Positions 46,839 to 56,391 of a stretch of DNA of 64,000 nt are shown piece by piece. How positions within the stretch are numbered: the stretch's first letter is position 1; each line of letters starts with the position of its first letter. The DNA comes from Vibrio sinaloensis (GTDB lineage Bacteria; Pseudomonadota; Gammaproteobacteria; Enterobacterales; Vibrionaceae). The translations under genes and the position numbers were made by a program. Location: the NCBI RefSeq assembly GCF_023195835.1, contig NZ_CP096200.1, forward strand, positions 496,001-560,000, given 5' to 3'. Below the pieces are notes generated by a model. That model was not told where the DNA came from, ran no database searches, and saw nothing but the letters and a program-made list of their open reading frames with translations.

Positions 46839-47357
46839 CTATAAGTTAATTTTTTTCACCATGCCCGCTTCAGCGTGACCGGGAATATTACAAGCAAACT
46901 CGACTTGATTGTTGCCGTGGAAGTGCCACATCAGCTGCTTAGCTTTGCCCGGTTTGACTGTTACCGCATTGCCTGAGTCGTGGTTATGGTGGGCCATGGT
47001 TTTCATCATCTGACGATGCTTTAGCTGCTCGCTTTCAGAGCCAATGGTAAACTCATGATCGATTTTACCCACATTCATGACCACGAACTGGACCACATCA
47101 TTAGGCTGAATGTCGACTTGTTTCTTAAACTTGATGCTCATGTCATCGTCAAGAATAACATGGACCACTTTATCCGGTTTAGCCCCATGAGCAGGCATAC
47201 CCACATCCGACATTCCCTCCATATTCATCATCGAATGGTCCATCTTGCCATTGTCCATGTTGCCATGATCCATCTTGCTGTGGTCCATGTGGTCGCTGCT
47301 TGCCAAAGCAAAGGTTGAAGCTAGGGTCAAAGAGAGCGCAATCAGTGTTTTTTTCAT
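46839..47357 (-). CDS. Periplasmic cupredoxin (copper-binding, CopI-like)
   Basis: A 172-residue secreted blue-copper-type protein. Signal peptide MKKTLIALSLTLASTFALA, then a 35-residue Met/His/Asp-rich segment (repeats of HSKMDHGNMDNGKMDH type) likely to bind copper, then a cupredoxin fold. Type-1 copper ligands are visible: His in KIDHEF and the Cys-His-Met set in FACNIPGHAEAGM. It follows cusA by 81 bases on the same strand and has AAGGAA before its start, fitting a role in periplasmic copper tolerance. Confidence 0.92.
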   Translation of the reverse strand: MKKTLIALSLTLASTFALASSDHMDHSKMDHGNMDNGKMDHSMMNMEGMSDVGMPAHGAKPDKVVHVILDDDMSIKFKKQVDIQPNDVVQFVVMNVGKIDHEFTIGSESEQLKHRQMMKTMAHHNHDSGNAVTVKPGKAKQLMWHFHGNNQVEFACNIPGHAEAGMVKKINL

Positions 47358-47438
47358 CGTATTTCCTTACCTTTCGGTATTAAAGCCAAGCCATAAACTT
47401 GGCCTTGTTCAGTTCGTTTAGTGTTGTTGGGTTGAAAA

Positions 47439-50400
47439 CTATTTAACTTCGCGGAGTTTCCACAATTTGAAAATGGCCGGAAGCACCAGCAGCGTCAGCA
47501 TCAGCGCCGAAGCCATGCCGCCAATCATTGGCGCAGCAATACGTTGCATCACTTCAGAACCGGTGCCGTCGCCATACATAATCGGAATGAGGCCGATGAT
47601 CACCGTGAGTACTGTCATCATGACTGGGCGCACACGCAGGCCCGCCCCTTCTTCAATGGAATGATTGAGGTCATCCAGCGCTAGCGGCTTACTTTGCTGC
47701 TGACGGCTCAATTTGGTGTAGTGCCATGCTTGGTTGAGATAAACCAACATGATCACCCCTATCTCGACCGCCACACCAGCCAGCGCGATAAACCCAACGC
47801 CAACCGCGATGGAGAAATTGAAGTTGAGGCTATACATCAACCACAAGCCACCGACCATGGCTAAGGGTAGCGTGAGCAAGATGATCATCACCTCGCCTAC
47901 GCGACGGAAGCTCAAATAGAGCAGCAGCATAATGATGGCAATGGTGATGGGTACCACGACACCCAAGCGCTGTTTGGCTCGCTCCATGTACTCATATTGA
48001 CCTGACCACGCCAGTGAATAGCCAGCGGGCAAGTTCAACTGTTCGCTCACCAAGCGTTTTGCCTCTTCGACGTAAGAACCGAGATCTCGACCTTCAATAT
48101 CGACATATACCCAACCATTTGGACGCGCATTCTCGGTCTTGATCATCGGTGGGCCATCTTCGTAGCGAATGTCCGCCACATCAGCTAGCGCAATCCGTGC
48201 TCCATTGGGCGTAACCAAAGGTAGGTTTTGCAGTTTCACGACCGAATCACGATAGCTTTGTGGATAACGGACATTAATGGGGTAGCGTTCCAGCCCTTCA
48301 ATCGTCTCACCCACGTTCATCCCACCCACAGCAGTGGAGACCACTTGCTGCACCTCTTTGATGCTCAGTCCATAACGAGCGGCAGAGCGGCGATTGATGT
48401 CAATCGTGACATAACGACCTCCAGCCACGCGCTCGGCGTACACCGAAGCAGTGCCCTCTATTTGGTTGAGAATCGGCTCTAGGTCCGCGCCTACCTGCTC
48501 GATGACCTTAAGGTCTGGCCCTGCGATCTTGATGCCTATTGGCGTCTTAATACCGGTCGCCAACATATCAATCCGAGTTTTAATCGGCATCACCCAAGCG
48601 TTAGTGAGACCAGGGAAGTTCACCAAGTCATCAAACTCTTTGCGCAGAGATTCGGAGGTCACGCCTTCTCGCCACTCATCACGCGGTTTCAGTTGAATCA
48701 CGGTTTCAATCATGGTTAATGGCGCAGGGTCAGTGGCGGTTTCAGCGCGGCCAACTTTACCCCAGGCCGTCTCCACTTCCGGCACCGTCATGATCAGCTT
48801 GTTGGTCTGTTGTAAGATTTCGCGCGCCTTACCGATAGAGATCCCAGGATACGTAGTCGGCATGTACATGAGATCCCCTTCATCCAGAGGAGGAATGAAC
48901 TCACTACCGAGCTTGCTGGCGGGATAGTACGCCGACAGCATCAAGCCAAGAGCGAGTACTAGCATACTTTTTGGGTAACGCAGGCTAAGACTCAAGAGCG
49001 GTTTGTACAGAGCCACCAACCCTTTATTAATCGGGTTCTTATTCTCGGGCAGCACCTTGCCACGGATAAAGTACCCCATCAGTACTGGCACTAAGGTAAT
49101 CGCCAACCCGGCCGCCGCCGCCATCGCGTAGGTTTTGGTAAATGCCAAGGGCGAGAACATTTTGCCCTCTTGACCTTGCAAGGCGAACACAGGCACAAAG
49201 CTTAAGGTAATGATAAGCAGTGAGAAGAACAGCGGCGCCCCCACCTCTTGCGCAGCATCACCGATCACCTGCCAACGGTTCTTATCGTTCAGCGGAGTGC
49301 GCTCAATATGTTTGTGCACATTCTCTATCATCACGATCGCACCATCGACCATGGCTCCAATCGCTATCGCAATCCCGCCCAACGACATGATATTGGCGTT
49401 GATGCCTTGCCAGTACATGACGATAAAAGCGGCGAGAATCCCAACCGGTAAGCTCAGGGCAATCACCAGCGACGAACGGATATGGAACAGGAATAGCGCA
49501 CAGACGATCGCCACCACGATGAACTCTTCTGCCAGCTTCTTCCATAAGTTTTCAACAGCCGCGTCAATCAGAGTCGAGCGGTCATAAGTGGTCACAATTT
49601 CGACGCCATCCGGCAGGCTTTGCTGCAGCTGCTCTAACTTGAGCTTGACCCTACTGATCACTTCACTGGCGTTTTCACCAAAGCGCATCACGATCACGCC
49701 GCCCACCGCTTCACCTTCACCGTTGAGCTCAGAGATGCCACGGCGCATTTGTGGCCCGAGGTTAATCTCGGCCACATCGCCAAGCAGCAGCGGGGTTCCT
49801 TTTGCGGTGACTTTGAGTGGCAACGCAGCAATGTCTTCAATCCCACTGAGATACCCAGTGGTTCGGACCATGTGCTCAGCCTCAGCTACCTCGACAACCG
49901 AAGCGCCGCTCTCTTGGTTACCATTTTGAATCGCTTGATTGACTTGTTGTAACGTTAAGTCGTAGGCACGCAGCTTAGCCGGATCAATCTGGATCTGATA
50001 CTGCTTGACCATGCCGCCAACCGTGGCCACTTCCGAGACGCCATCGACCGTTTGCAGTTCATATTTCAAGAACCAATCTTGCAAGCTACGCAGTTGAGCC
50101 AAGTCATGTTGGCCCGTTTTATCTTGCAGTACATAGTTATACACCCAACCCACACCCGTGGCGTCTGGCCCTAGTGTCGGTTTTGCGCTAGGTGGCAGAT
50201 TGGGGGCGACTTGACTCAGGTACTCCAGCACCCGTGAACGTGCCCAATACATGTCGGTATCATCATTAAAGATGATGTACACATACGAATCGCCAAAGAA
50301 GGAGAAACCGCGCACCGTTTCTGCACCGGGCACCGCGAGCATTGCCGTGGTCAATGGGTAGGTGACTTGGTCTTCCACCACTTGAGGCGCCTGACCTGGG

Positions 50401-50558
50401 TAACTGGTTTTAATGATCACCTGCACATCAGAAAGGTCAGGAATCGCATCGACCGGGGTATTTTTCACGCTGTATAGGCCACCAAACACCAAACCAATCG
50501 TGGCTACTAAAACAAGAAAACGGTTGGTAATCGACCAACGAATGATGGCACTGATCAT
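47439..50558 (-). CDS. cusA: CusA-type heavy-metal RND efflux pump
   Basis: A 1039-residue inner-membrane RND transporter of the heavy-metal (HME) class that exports Cu(I)/Ag(I) from periplasm or cytoplasm with proton exchange. Features: N-terminal TM followed by a large periplasmic loop, the proton-relay and HME signature AMVDGAIVMIENVHKH near residue 405, and a second periplasmic loop with the Met-bearing segments used by CusA. The start overlaps the cusB stop (ATGA). It is preceded by cusB and cusC and followed by a cupredoxin, forming a copper-efflux operon. Confidence 0.96.
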   Translation of the reverse strand: MISAIIRWSITNRFLVLVATIGLVFGGLYSVKNTPVDAIPDLSDVQVIIKTSYPGQAPQVVEDQVTYPLTTAMLAVPGAETVRGFSFFGDSYVYIIFNDDTDMYWARSRVLEYLSQVAPNLPPSAKPTLGPDATGVGWVYNYVLQDKTGQHDLAQLRSLQDWFLKYELQTVDGVSEVATVGGMVKQYQIQIDPAKLRAYDLTLQQVNQAIQNGNQESGASVVEVAEAEHMVRTTGYLSGIEDIAALPLKVTAKGTPLLLGDVAEINLGPQMRRGISELNGEGEAVGGVIVMRFGENASEVISRVKLKLEQLQQSLPDGVEIVTTYDRSTLIDAAVENLWKKLAEEFIVVAIVCALFLFHIRSSLVIALSLPVGILAAFIVMYWQGINANIMSLGGIAIAIGAMVDGAIVMIENVHKHIERTPLNDKNRWQVIGDAAQEVGAPLFFSLLIITLSFVPVFALQGQEGKMFSPLAFTKTYAMAAAAGLAITLVPVLMGYFIRGKVLPENKNPINKGLVALYKPLLSLSLRYPKSMLVLALGLMLSAYYPASKLGSEFIPPLDEGDLMYMPTTYPGISIGKAREILQQTNKLIMTVPEVETAWGKVGRAETATDPAPLTMIETVIQLKPRDEWREGVTSESLRKEFDDLVNFPGLTNAWVMPIKTRIDMLATGIKTPIGIKIAGPDLKVIEQVGADLEPILNQIEGTASVYAERVAGGRYVTIDINRRSAARYGLSIKEVQQVVSTAVGGMNVGETIEGLERYPINVRYPQSYRDSVVKLQNLPLVTPNGARIALADVADIRYEDGPPMIKTENARPNGWVYVDIEGRDLGSYVEEAKRLVSEQLNLPAGYSLAWSGQYEYMERAKQRLGVVVPITIAIIMLLLYLSFRRVGEVMIILLTLPLAMVGGLWLMYSLNFNFSIAVGVGFIALAGVAVEIGVIMLVYLNQAWHYTKLSRQQQSKPLALDDLNHSIEEGAGLRVRPVMMTVLTVIIGLIPIMYGDGTGSEVMQRIAAPMIGGMASALMLTLLVLPAIFKLWKLREVK

Positions 50559-52267
50559 GCTTTGTCCTCACTCGTTGTCAGTTGTTTGAGTTGGTATTCA
50601 GACCCTAGTTTTTCGACTAGAAATCGAACCGTTTGTCCTTCCTGAAAGCCCGACAAATCAACCTCATCACGTACCGAGAAGTTCATCTCTCCGGCTTGCC
50701 AGCCCCACTCTGCAACAGGCTGATGCTTAAGCGTCACCATGCCAAAGTCGGCCATCAACATGGTAATATCGCCTTGGATCCAAACCTGTGCCGCGATCAC
50801 CGTGTCATCAGCGCGATAATCGACAATATGATATTGACCCGACTCGGTTTTCTGCATGGCAAACTCAATCGCCTGACCGGATTGCAACTGCTCCATATCG
50901 ACCCCTTCTGCCAAAGTGAAGTTCATGGTCATCCCCGGCCAATCCCATTCTGGCACTGGCTGATGGTTAATGGTGAGCATCCGATGGTCTGCCATCACGT
51001 CGGTGATTTCGCCTTTGGCCCACACGCTTTCCAGCTCTGGTTCAGAGCCATTGATTCGGGCTAAGTCGGCGCTCTGACTCGACTCAGAATCGAGCATAAA
51101 GTGCGCCGACGTCATGATGCGCTCACCAAGCTCAAGCCCTTTAATCACTTCAATCTTATCGCCTGCTTCACGCCCAACCTCGATACGTGCCGAGCGGTAT
51201 TTGCCCTCTCCCTCGGCTAACACCACACGGGTCATGCCACCGGAGCGGATGACAGCGGAACGCGGAATCGTCAGCACGTCATCGCTGCTGACAGGGTGTA
51301 GAGCGATATTGGCGAACATATTGGGCTTGAGTTCGCCATCGGGGTTAGGAAATTTCAGCCTCACCCGTAAGGTGCGCGTGTTAGGGTCTAAGATCGGATA
51401 AACGTAGTCCACCTCGCCTTGCCAACTGCCAGCGGGTAGAGCATCCAAAGTCATCGATGCCTGACTGCCTTGCTTAATCCAGTGCGATTGACGTTCGAAC
51501 ACTTCGGCATCGACCCATACTTCGTCTAGCGGTCCAGCGCTGATGACCGCTTGCGCTGGAGAGAGGTAGCCGCCTTCACGAATATTGAGGCTGGCGATGA
51601 TGCCGTCAGACGGGGCTTTGATCTCAATGGTTTGAGTCGCTTTGCCTCGGCGTTCTATTTCGGCGATTTGCGCCTTATCGACACCCAATGTCGCGAGTCG
51701 ATCTCTCGCTCCTTTAATCATGCCGCTACGCTGAGTTTTGTAGGCACTCAGCAGCTCTTCTTGTGCTTTGACCAACTCTGGCGAATAGAGAGTGAACAGC
51801 ACTTCACCACTCTGCACTTTTTCGCCGACTGCGTTGATGTATAACTTCTCAACCCAACCAGACACACGGACGTTGGTCTGCCAAAGCTTGCTTTCGTCAA
51901 ACGCAACATAACCGACGGTTTCAATGCGTGGTGACAAAGGTTCAAGCACCACTTTATCTGTTGTTACACCCAGGTTATTTTCTACCCTAGGATCAATTGT
52001 CACTGTGCCCGGTTTCGAGCTTGCGCCGCTTAAATCTTCGGCATAGACGGGGATAAGATCCATGCCCATTGGCGATTTGCCCGGCTTATCACGCTGGTAG
52101 TTTGGGTTCATCGGTGCCACCCAATACAATGGCTCATCACTCGCAGTGCCAGCTTGCTCGGCAACGGCCGTCATATCGTGGTCCATGGTCGGTAAAAAGC
52201 GACTCGCACCTATGCCAATAACACCACCCACCAATAGTGCAACCGTGGCGACTTTAAACGTACTCAT
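50555..52267 (-). CDS. cusB: CusB-type periplasmic adaptor with two fused CusF-like domains
   Basis: A 570-residue membrane fusion protein of the CusCBA system. An N-terminal anchor (about 5-25) is followed by a heavy-metal-binding-like motif (YWVAPMNPNYQRDKPGKSPMGMDL), then the hairpin, lipoyl and barrel domains (about 100-400). The last 160 residues contain two tandem CusF-like domains. The first (about 412-485) keeps the Trp and Met ligands (EWDWPGMTMNF, NHQPV). The second (about 492-560) has EWGWQAGEMNF, losing one Met. CusF is normally a separate metallochaperone that hands Cu(I) to CusB. AAGGAA precedes the ATG. The gene lies 12 bases after cusC. Confidence 0.95.
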   Translation of the reverse strand: MSTFKVATVALLVGGVIGIGASRFLPTMDHDMTAVAEQAGTASDEPLYWVAPMNPNYQRDKPGKSPMGMDLIPVYAEDLSGASSKPGTVTIDPRVENNLGVTTDKVVLEPLSPRIETVGYVAFDESKLWQTNVRVSGWVEKLYINAVGEKVQSGEVLFTLYSPELVKAQEELLSAYKTQRSGMIKGARDRLATLGVDKAQIAEIERRGKATQTIEIKAPSDGIIASLNIREGGYLSPAQAVISAGPLDEVWVDAEVFERQSHWIKQGSQASMTLDALPAGSWQGEVDYVYPILDPNTRTLRVRLKFPNPDGELKPNMFANIALHPVSSDDVLTIPRSAVIRSGGMTRVVLAEGEGKYRSARIEVGREAGDKIEVIKGLELGERIMTSAHFMLDSESSQSADLARINGSEPELESVWAKGEITDVMADHRMLTINHQPVPEWDWPGMTMNFTLAEGVDMEQLQSGQAIEFAMQKTESGQYHIVDYRADDTVIAAQVWIQGDITMLMADFGMVTLKHQPVAEWGWQAGEMNFSVRDEVDLSGFQEGQTVRFLVEKLGSEYQLKQLTTSEDKA

Positions 52268-52279
52268 ACTGTTTCCTTC

Positions 52280-53692
52280 TTATTGATTGTGCGCAGCGTT
52301 AGCAGCATTGGATTGAGAGGATGGGTATTGGTCACCGCCAACTAGCGCGGCTAATTTGCTATTGGTGATATTAAGATCGGTCACCAAGCGCGCATGTTCA
52401 GTCTGAAGCGCAATCGCATCAGTGGTGGCAGAAATCATATCGCCAAACTGAGCGGTATTGTTTTGATAGCCACGCTCCACCGCTTCGATACGTGCATTGG
52501 CATGCGGCAGCAGACGCTGCTCATAACGCTCTATGCGCTGAGTCAGGTTGATGCGGTCTTTGCTTAACGCATTAACCTCGGCATTCATCTGCGCCAGCAA
52601 CGCGTCTTTTTGGTACTGGGAGGCGCCAACTTTGTATTGCGCCGCCGACAAAGCTTTGTCTTGTCGGTTACCGGTAAACAGCGGAATATCCATGGTGACA
52701 TAGCCGCTAAGCAAATCAGACGCAGGCTCGCCGCGCATATTGTTTGATTGTCGGTAGGCGTACATCACCTCGACACCAAACTGCGGGGTATACGATTGCT
52801 CTGCCAACTCGACGTCGGTTTGTGTGGTCGCAATATTGATGTCGGCAATTTTGGCCAAAGGGTGTTGATTGAGCAGCGGATAGTACTCACCACTCTGCTG
52901 ATAGCGCTCTAAACGCTGATCAAGACCAGTCCAATCCAACTGATTGGACGCTGCAAACAGCTTGGCTTCGTTTTGGTTATGCGCAAGCCACTCCATACCG
53001 AGCCACTCTGAAAGCTGAGCCACCACACGCTGCTGCTGCTTGACGTTGGCCGCCAACTTATCTTCAAGTTTGCTCACTTGAAGCTGCGCATTGAGCAAGT
53101 CTTGTGCTTCGCTTTTCCCTATCGAGTAGTTGGTTTGAACAAATTGTTCCATCTCAGCCATGAGGCGAAGGTTTTGCGCCATCAGCTCATGAGCACGTTG
53201 CAGATAACCGATCTCTAACCATAGTTGGGTCATTTGCCGAGTAATGTCTCGCTCTCGCACTTGCGTTTGCAGTGACACCCCGTCCGCTTGCTGATTGGCC
53301 TTACGTCGATTCAGCTCTAACGTTGAGCCCCGCTCAAACTGCTGCATCACGCCAACAGACAGGTTGGTCATTGGGTCTTGATCAAACTTAAGTGAATCCA
53401 CGGGTAAACCCCCAAAGCCGACTTTGAGTTTGGGATCCATTAAGGTTGAGCTGGCAATCCCACTCTCTCGTATCGCTTGTGATTGCGAGGTGATTTGTGA
53501 GCGCGTGCTATCTTGATTGATCGCCACATCAATCCATTGATTGAGCGAGCGAGTGGCGCTTTGTATCTCGAGCGAGTTTTCTCTAACTTGCGCCAAAGAG
53601 AGTGTGGGTAGGGTGAATGCAGCAAAGGCAATACACACCGCTAGTGCTTTTGGCTTGGCAAAAGCATCAAATTCAATATTCACAATTGTCAT
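52280..53692 (-). CDS. cusC: CusC/TolC-family outer-membrane channel
   Basis: A 470-residue outer-membrane efflux protein that would complete the CusCBA tripartite pump. An N-terminal signal segment lies at about 15-35 (ALAVCIAFAAFTLPTLSLAQ). The two repeated OEP coiled-coil regions are visible (about 95-230 and 290-450), with heptad-rich stretches such as LLNAQLQVSKLEDKLAANVKQ. It is first in the cusCBA order. The ribosome-binding site at the ATG is weak; a GTG three codons later is an alternative start. Confidence 0.9.
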   Translation of the reverse strand: MTIVNIEFDAFAKPKALAVCIAFAAFTLPTLSLAQVRENSLEIQSATRSLNQWIDVAINQDSTRSQITSQSQAIRESGIASSTLMDPKLKVGFGGLPVDSLKFDQDPMTNLSVGVMQQFERGSTLELNRRKANQQADGVSLQTQVRERDITRQMTQLWLEIGYLQRAHELMAQNLRLMAEMEQFVQTNYSIGKSEAQDLLNAQLQVSKLEDKLAANVKQQQRVVAQLSEWLGMEWLAHNQNEAKLFAASNQLDWTGLDQRLERYQQSGEYYPLLNQHPLAKIADINIATTQTDVELAEQSYTPQFGVEVMYAYRQSNNMRGEPASDLLSGYVTMDIPLFTGNRQDKALSAAQYKVGASQYQKDALLAQMNAEVNALSKDRINLTQRIERYEQRLLPHANARIEAVERGYQNNTAQFGDMISATTDAIALQTEHARLVTDLNITNSKLAALVGGDQYPSSQSNAANAAHNQ

Positions 53693-53828
53693 CCATTTTG
53701 GATACCAATCAGCATAAATGCTTGATCATCTATTTGTGCCGATTGGTATGACGTAGAAACGTGATAGATCGATCCCTAGCAAATACAGGCATTTAGAGCT
53801 GCACTAGGGGAGAAATGTGAGTGTTGAA

Positions 53829-54245
53829 TTAAGCGGAAGGTGGACGAAGTATGCCCTGTTGGCGCGACATTTTCTTACCAATATCGAAACCGTGAAACGG
53901 CGCGAGCTGACTAGAACCATCGCGTTGAAAAGTCACATCTGTGAGAGGGAAAGAAGAGTTGGAGCAGACAGAGCCGCAGCAAGAGTGATGCTCTTCACCT
54001 GGATTGCTGCATGGCTGAGCCGGTGACATATCAGCGTTACTGTGCTGATTGACCACAGACGACGGCAAGCAATCGCTGGCCTGGGTCGCCACAGCATGGT
54101 TTTCGTGGGTACTGTGCTCAGTCATAACTTGAGGAGTGATTACCGCATTCACTGCCATCGCTGGCGCACTCGAGACATAGTTCGACATCAACATCGCAGC
54201 GATGCCGATCATCAAAATCCATGTGGTGCGAATTGAATGGGTCAT
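53829..54245 (-). CDS. Cys/His-rich secreted small protein upstream of cusCBA
   Basis: A 138-residue protein with an N-terminal signal or anchor (about 5-28, IRTTWILMIGIAAMLMSNYVSSAPA). The rest is poor in regular structure and rich in His, Cys and Met, with HSTHENH, HHSCCGSVCSN and NADMSP. This composition suggests periplasmic metal binding. AGGAACG lies just before the ATG at 54245. It sits directly downstream of a CueR-type promoter and 137 bases before cusC on the same strand, so it is probably the first gene of the copper operon. No named family recognised. Confidence 0.75.
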   Translation of the reverse strand: MTHSIRTTWILMIGIAAMLMSNYVSSAPAMAVNAVITPQVMTEHSTHENHAVATQASDCLPSSVVNQHSNADMSPAQPCSNPGEEHHSCCGSVCSNSSFPLTDVTFQRDGSSQLAPFHGFDIGKKMSRQQGILRPPSA

Positions 54246-54270
54246 AACGTTCCTCAACTAAGAGACTCCG

Positions 54271-54301
54271 ACCTTAAACCTTAACCCTAGGTAAAGGTCA
54301 A
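54271..54301 (-). promoter_or_regulatory. CueR/MerR-type promoter-operator of the copper operon
   Basis: On the minus strand TTGACC (54301-54296) and TAAGGT (54276-54271) form -35 and -10 elements with a 19-bp spacer, the long spacing typical of MerR-family activators. A near-perfect 21-bp dyad (54278-54298; half sites ACCTTAACC and GGTAAAGGT) lies in and beside the spacer, as for CueR. It sits 26 bases upstream of the Cys/His-rich gene. No cueR gene is in the window. Confidence 0.82.
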
Positions 54302-54427
54302 GCCTGTCGATGCACAATAATAGTAGGTGGCTAACTTGGCAAACGTAAGGAGCTGTCCTCAGTTGACATAAATCACTTGAACATAAACCCAAGTAATGTA
54401 AATTCTCGCCTCTGACCTTTATTCTCT

Positions 54428-55255
54428 ATGCGTAACTCTCGATTCACTATGCCTAACCAAGATATTAAGTTCATCGCTGTCGATATGGATGGCACCCTAC
54501 TCGATCATAACGGCCAGCTCCCACAAAACTTTTACACGATTTATCAGCAACTAGAGCAGCGCAATATCATTTTCGCTGCGGCATCGGGCCGACAGTACTT
54601 CAGCCTAATGGAGACGTTTGCGCCGATTCGCGAGCGGATGATGTTTATTGCTGAAAACGGCACCATGGTGATGCACCAAGGCAAAGAGTTGTATCGCTGT
54701 GAAATAGACAAGGCATCAATTGCGGCGATCATTCAACAGGCGCGTGCCATCGAGGGCGCACATATTGTGTTGTGCGGCACGCAATCGGCCTACATTGAGA
54801 CTCAAGACCCACAAGCTCTAAGAGAGATCTCTAAGTATTACCATCGCTGCCAATATGTGACGGATCTGCTCAATGTCGAAGACGATTTTATTAAAGTCGC
54901 CATTTGTCACTTCGATGGTGCAGAACAACAGATGTATCCAAGCTTTGAGCGCCAGTTTGGTGACACCCATCAAGTCGTGGTGAGTGCCAAGATATGGCTG
55001 GATGTGATGAACGCCAGCGCCTCAAAAGGTGCCGCTATCGAACATCTACAAAAAACGCTCGGCTTTAGCGACCAGCAAACCATGAGTTTTGGTGACTACC
55101 TCAATGATTTAGAGATGCTTAAGGTCAGCTATCACTCCTATGCGATGGACAATGCGCATCCTAAGGTTAAACAGACTGCCCGCTTCACCGCGCCAAGTCA
55201 CCGCGACTCAGGAGTGATAACGGTAATCAAGCGTGAAGTGCTGGGTCACGCTTGA
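54428..55255 (+). CDS. HAD-superfamily phosphatase, Cof/YbiV type
   Basis: A 275-residue cytoplasmic phosphatase of the Cof-type (class IIB) HAD family, which dephosphorylates sugar phosphates and similar metabolites. Motif I DMDGTLLD near residue 20, motif II AASGR, and motif IV GDYLNDLEML are present. An IIB cap lies between motifs II and III. The ATG at 54449 (MPNQDIKF) would match the family N-terminus better than 54428; neither has a clear ribosome-binding site. Its 3' end overlaps the convergent VOC gene by 10 bases. Confidence 0.92.
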   Translation: MRNSRFTMPNQDIKFIAVDMDGTLLDHNGQLPQNFYTIYQQLEQRNIIFAAASGRQYFSLMETFAPIRERMMFIAENGTMVMHQGKELYRCEIDKASIAAIIQQARAIEGAHIVLCGTQSAYIETQDPQALREISKYYHRCQYVTDLLNVEDDFIKVAICHFDGAEQQMYPSFERQFGDTHQVVVSAKIWLDVMNASASKGAAIEHLQKTLGFSDQQTMSFGDYLNDLEMLKVSYHSYAMDNAHPKVKQTARFTAPSHRDSGVITVIKREVLGHA

Positions 55256-55632
55256 TAGAGTTCAAGCGGTAAGCCGTCAGGGTCTTGAAAAAAGGTAAAC
55301 GGCTTACCGGTATACTCATCGATGCGAATCGGCTCAACCTCGACACCTTGGCTGAGTAAGTAATCCTTATAACTCGCGACACAGTCAACAGCAAAAGCGA
55401 GATGGCGCAAGCCTTGGGCTTCTGGCCTTGACGGCCTTGCTGGCGGATTGGGAAACGAGAACAGCTCAATTTGCCCGCCATCAGGCAGCGCCAAATCTAA
55501 TTTGTAAGAATCCCGCTCCGAACGGTAGTTTTCCGCAACTATCTCAAGCTGCAATATTTGGCTGTAAAAGTGCTTCGAACGTGCATAGTCTGAGCAAATC
55601 ACCGCTACGTGGTGAATGCGCTTTAGCTGCAT
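55246..55632 (-). CDS. VOC-family protein, YaeR-like (glyoxalase-type fold)
   Basis: A 128-residue small cytoplasmic protein matching E. coli YaeR in length and motifs: IHHVAVICSDYARSKHFY, IELFSFPNPPARPSRPEA, GLRHLAFAVD and FTFFQDPDGLPLELYQ. The two beta-alpha-beta-beta-beta modules of the vicinal oxygen chelate fold and metal-ligand positions (His in HHVAV and in LRHLAF, Glu at the C-terminus) are visible. The reaction is unknown. GGAG lies 6 bases before the ATG. It starts 3 bases after the stop of the upstream membrane protein gene and is probably co-transcribed. Confidence 0.9.
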   Translation of the reverse strand: MQLKRIHHVAVICSDYARSKHFYSQILQLEIVAENYRSERDSYKLDLALPDGGQIELFSFPNPPARPSRPEAQGLRHLAFAVDCVASYKDYLLSQGVEVEPIRIDEYTGKPFTFFQDPDGLPLELYQA

Positions 55633-55635
55633 GTT

Positions 55636-56250
55636 TCACTCCTTATTTTTGCTTTTAGGATCAACGTCACTTTGGAGAGAGTCGAGTTGATCGGCGAGTT
55701 GCTGTTGATGAGCAGAAACGGCTTGCAGCGCTTGAGCGGTCGTTTTAATAGCGCTCGCCATTGAGGCGAGGTTAGCGGTTGCTGTCGATAGTGTTTGCTG
55801 CATCGGACGTAAAATAAACCAAGCAATCGCAGCAATAATCGCGACAATAATAAAACCAATCAAGCTCAGCGTCAGAATCACCTGCTGACGAACATCGGCG
55901 AGAAAGCGCTCACTGCTGGTCGCCAACACCTGCTTGGTTTCGTCAAAAGCTTGTGGCAACCCTTGCAGTGATTGTTTTGACAGTATCACCAGTTGATTGA
56001 TGTTCTCGGTGGTATCGTCCATCAAGGCTTGCTGGTCCGGCGTCAGTTCTTCACTATCGGCAATTTCTTCCAGCGCCAAGGCAATGTTATCCAGCGAGAC
56101 GCGAGTATCATCCATCGCTCGCTCAATACCGTCGAGTTCTAATGTCATCTCGACGTTTAAAAAAGGCGCAGAGCGAGGGAGCGGTTCCTCGTTGCTCGCA
56201 TAACTGACCAAAGTCACTAAGCACAGTAGCCCAGCAATCATCCATTTCAT
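55636..56250 (-). CDS. Membrane coiled-coil protein of unknown function
   Basis: A 204-residue protein with a signal-like N-terminus (MKWMIAGLLCLVTLVSYA), a helical periplasmic region (about 20-120) rich in Asp, Glu and Leu, one TM helix (about 126-147) and a cytoplasmic coiled-coil (about 150-200). The shape resembles the sensory half of a chemoreceptor without its signalling tip, but no MCP or HAMP motif is convincing. AAGGAA lies before the start. It is followed by the VOC gene three bases away. Function unknown. Confidence 0.8.
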   Translation of the reverse strand: MKWMIAGLLCLVTLVSYASNEEPLPRSAPFLNVEMTLELDGIERAMDDTRVSLDNIALALEEIADSEELTPDQQALMDDTTENINQLVILSKQSLQGLPQAFDETKQVLATSSERFLADVRQQVILTLSLIGFIIVAIIAAIAWFILRPMQQTLSTATANLASMASAIKTTAQALQAVSAHQQQLADQLDSLQSDVDPKSKNKE

Positions 56251-56391
56251 CGTTTTTCCTTACCAATCATTGTCGTTGTGAATCATAGAATGAACAGGGC
56301 CATTTTGGCTATCGTCACAGAGCGGGAAACAAGAAAAAGGCGCGGCTTATCACTTTAAGCAACTCAGATCATAGTCCGTTGTCCACAGAAC

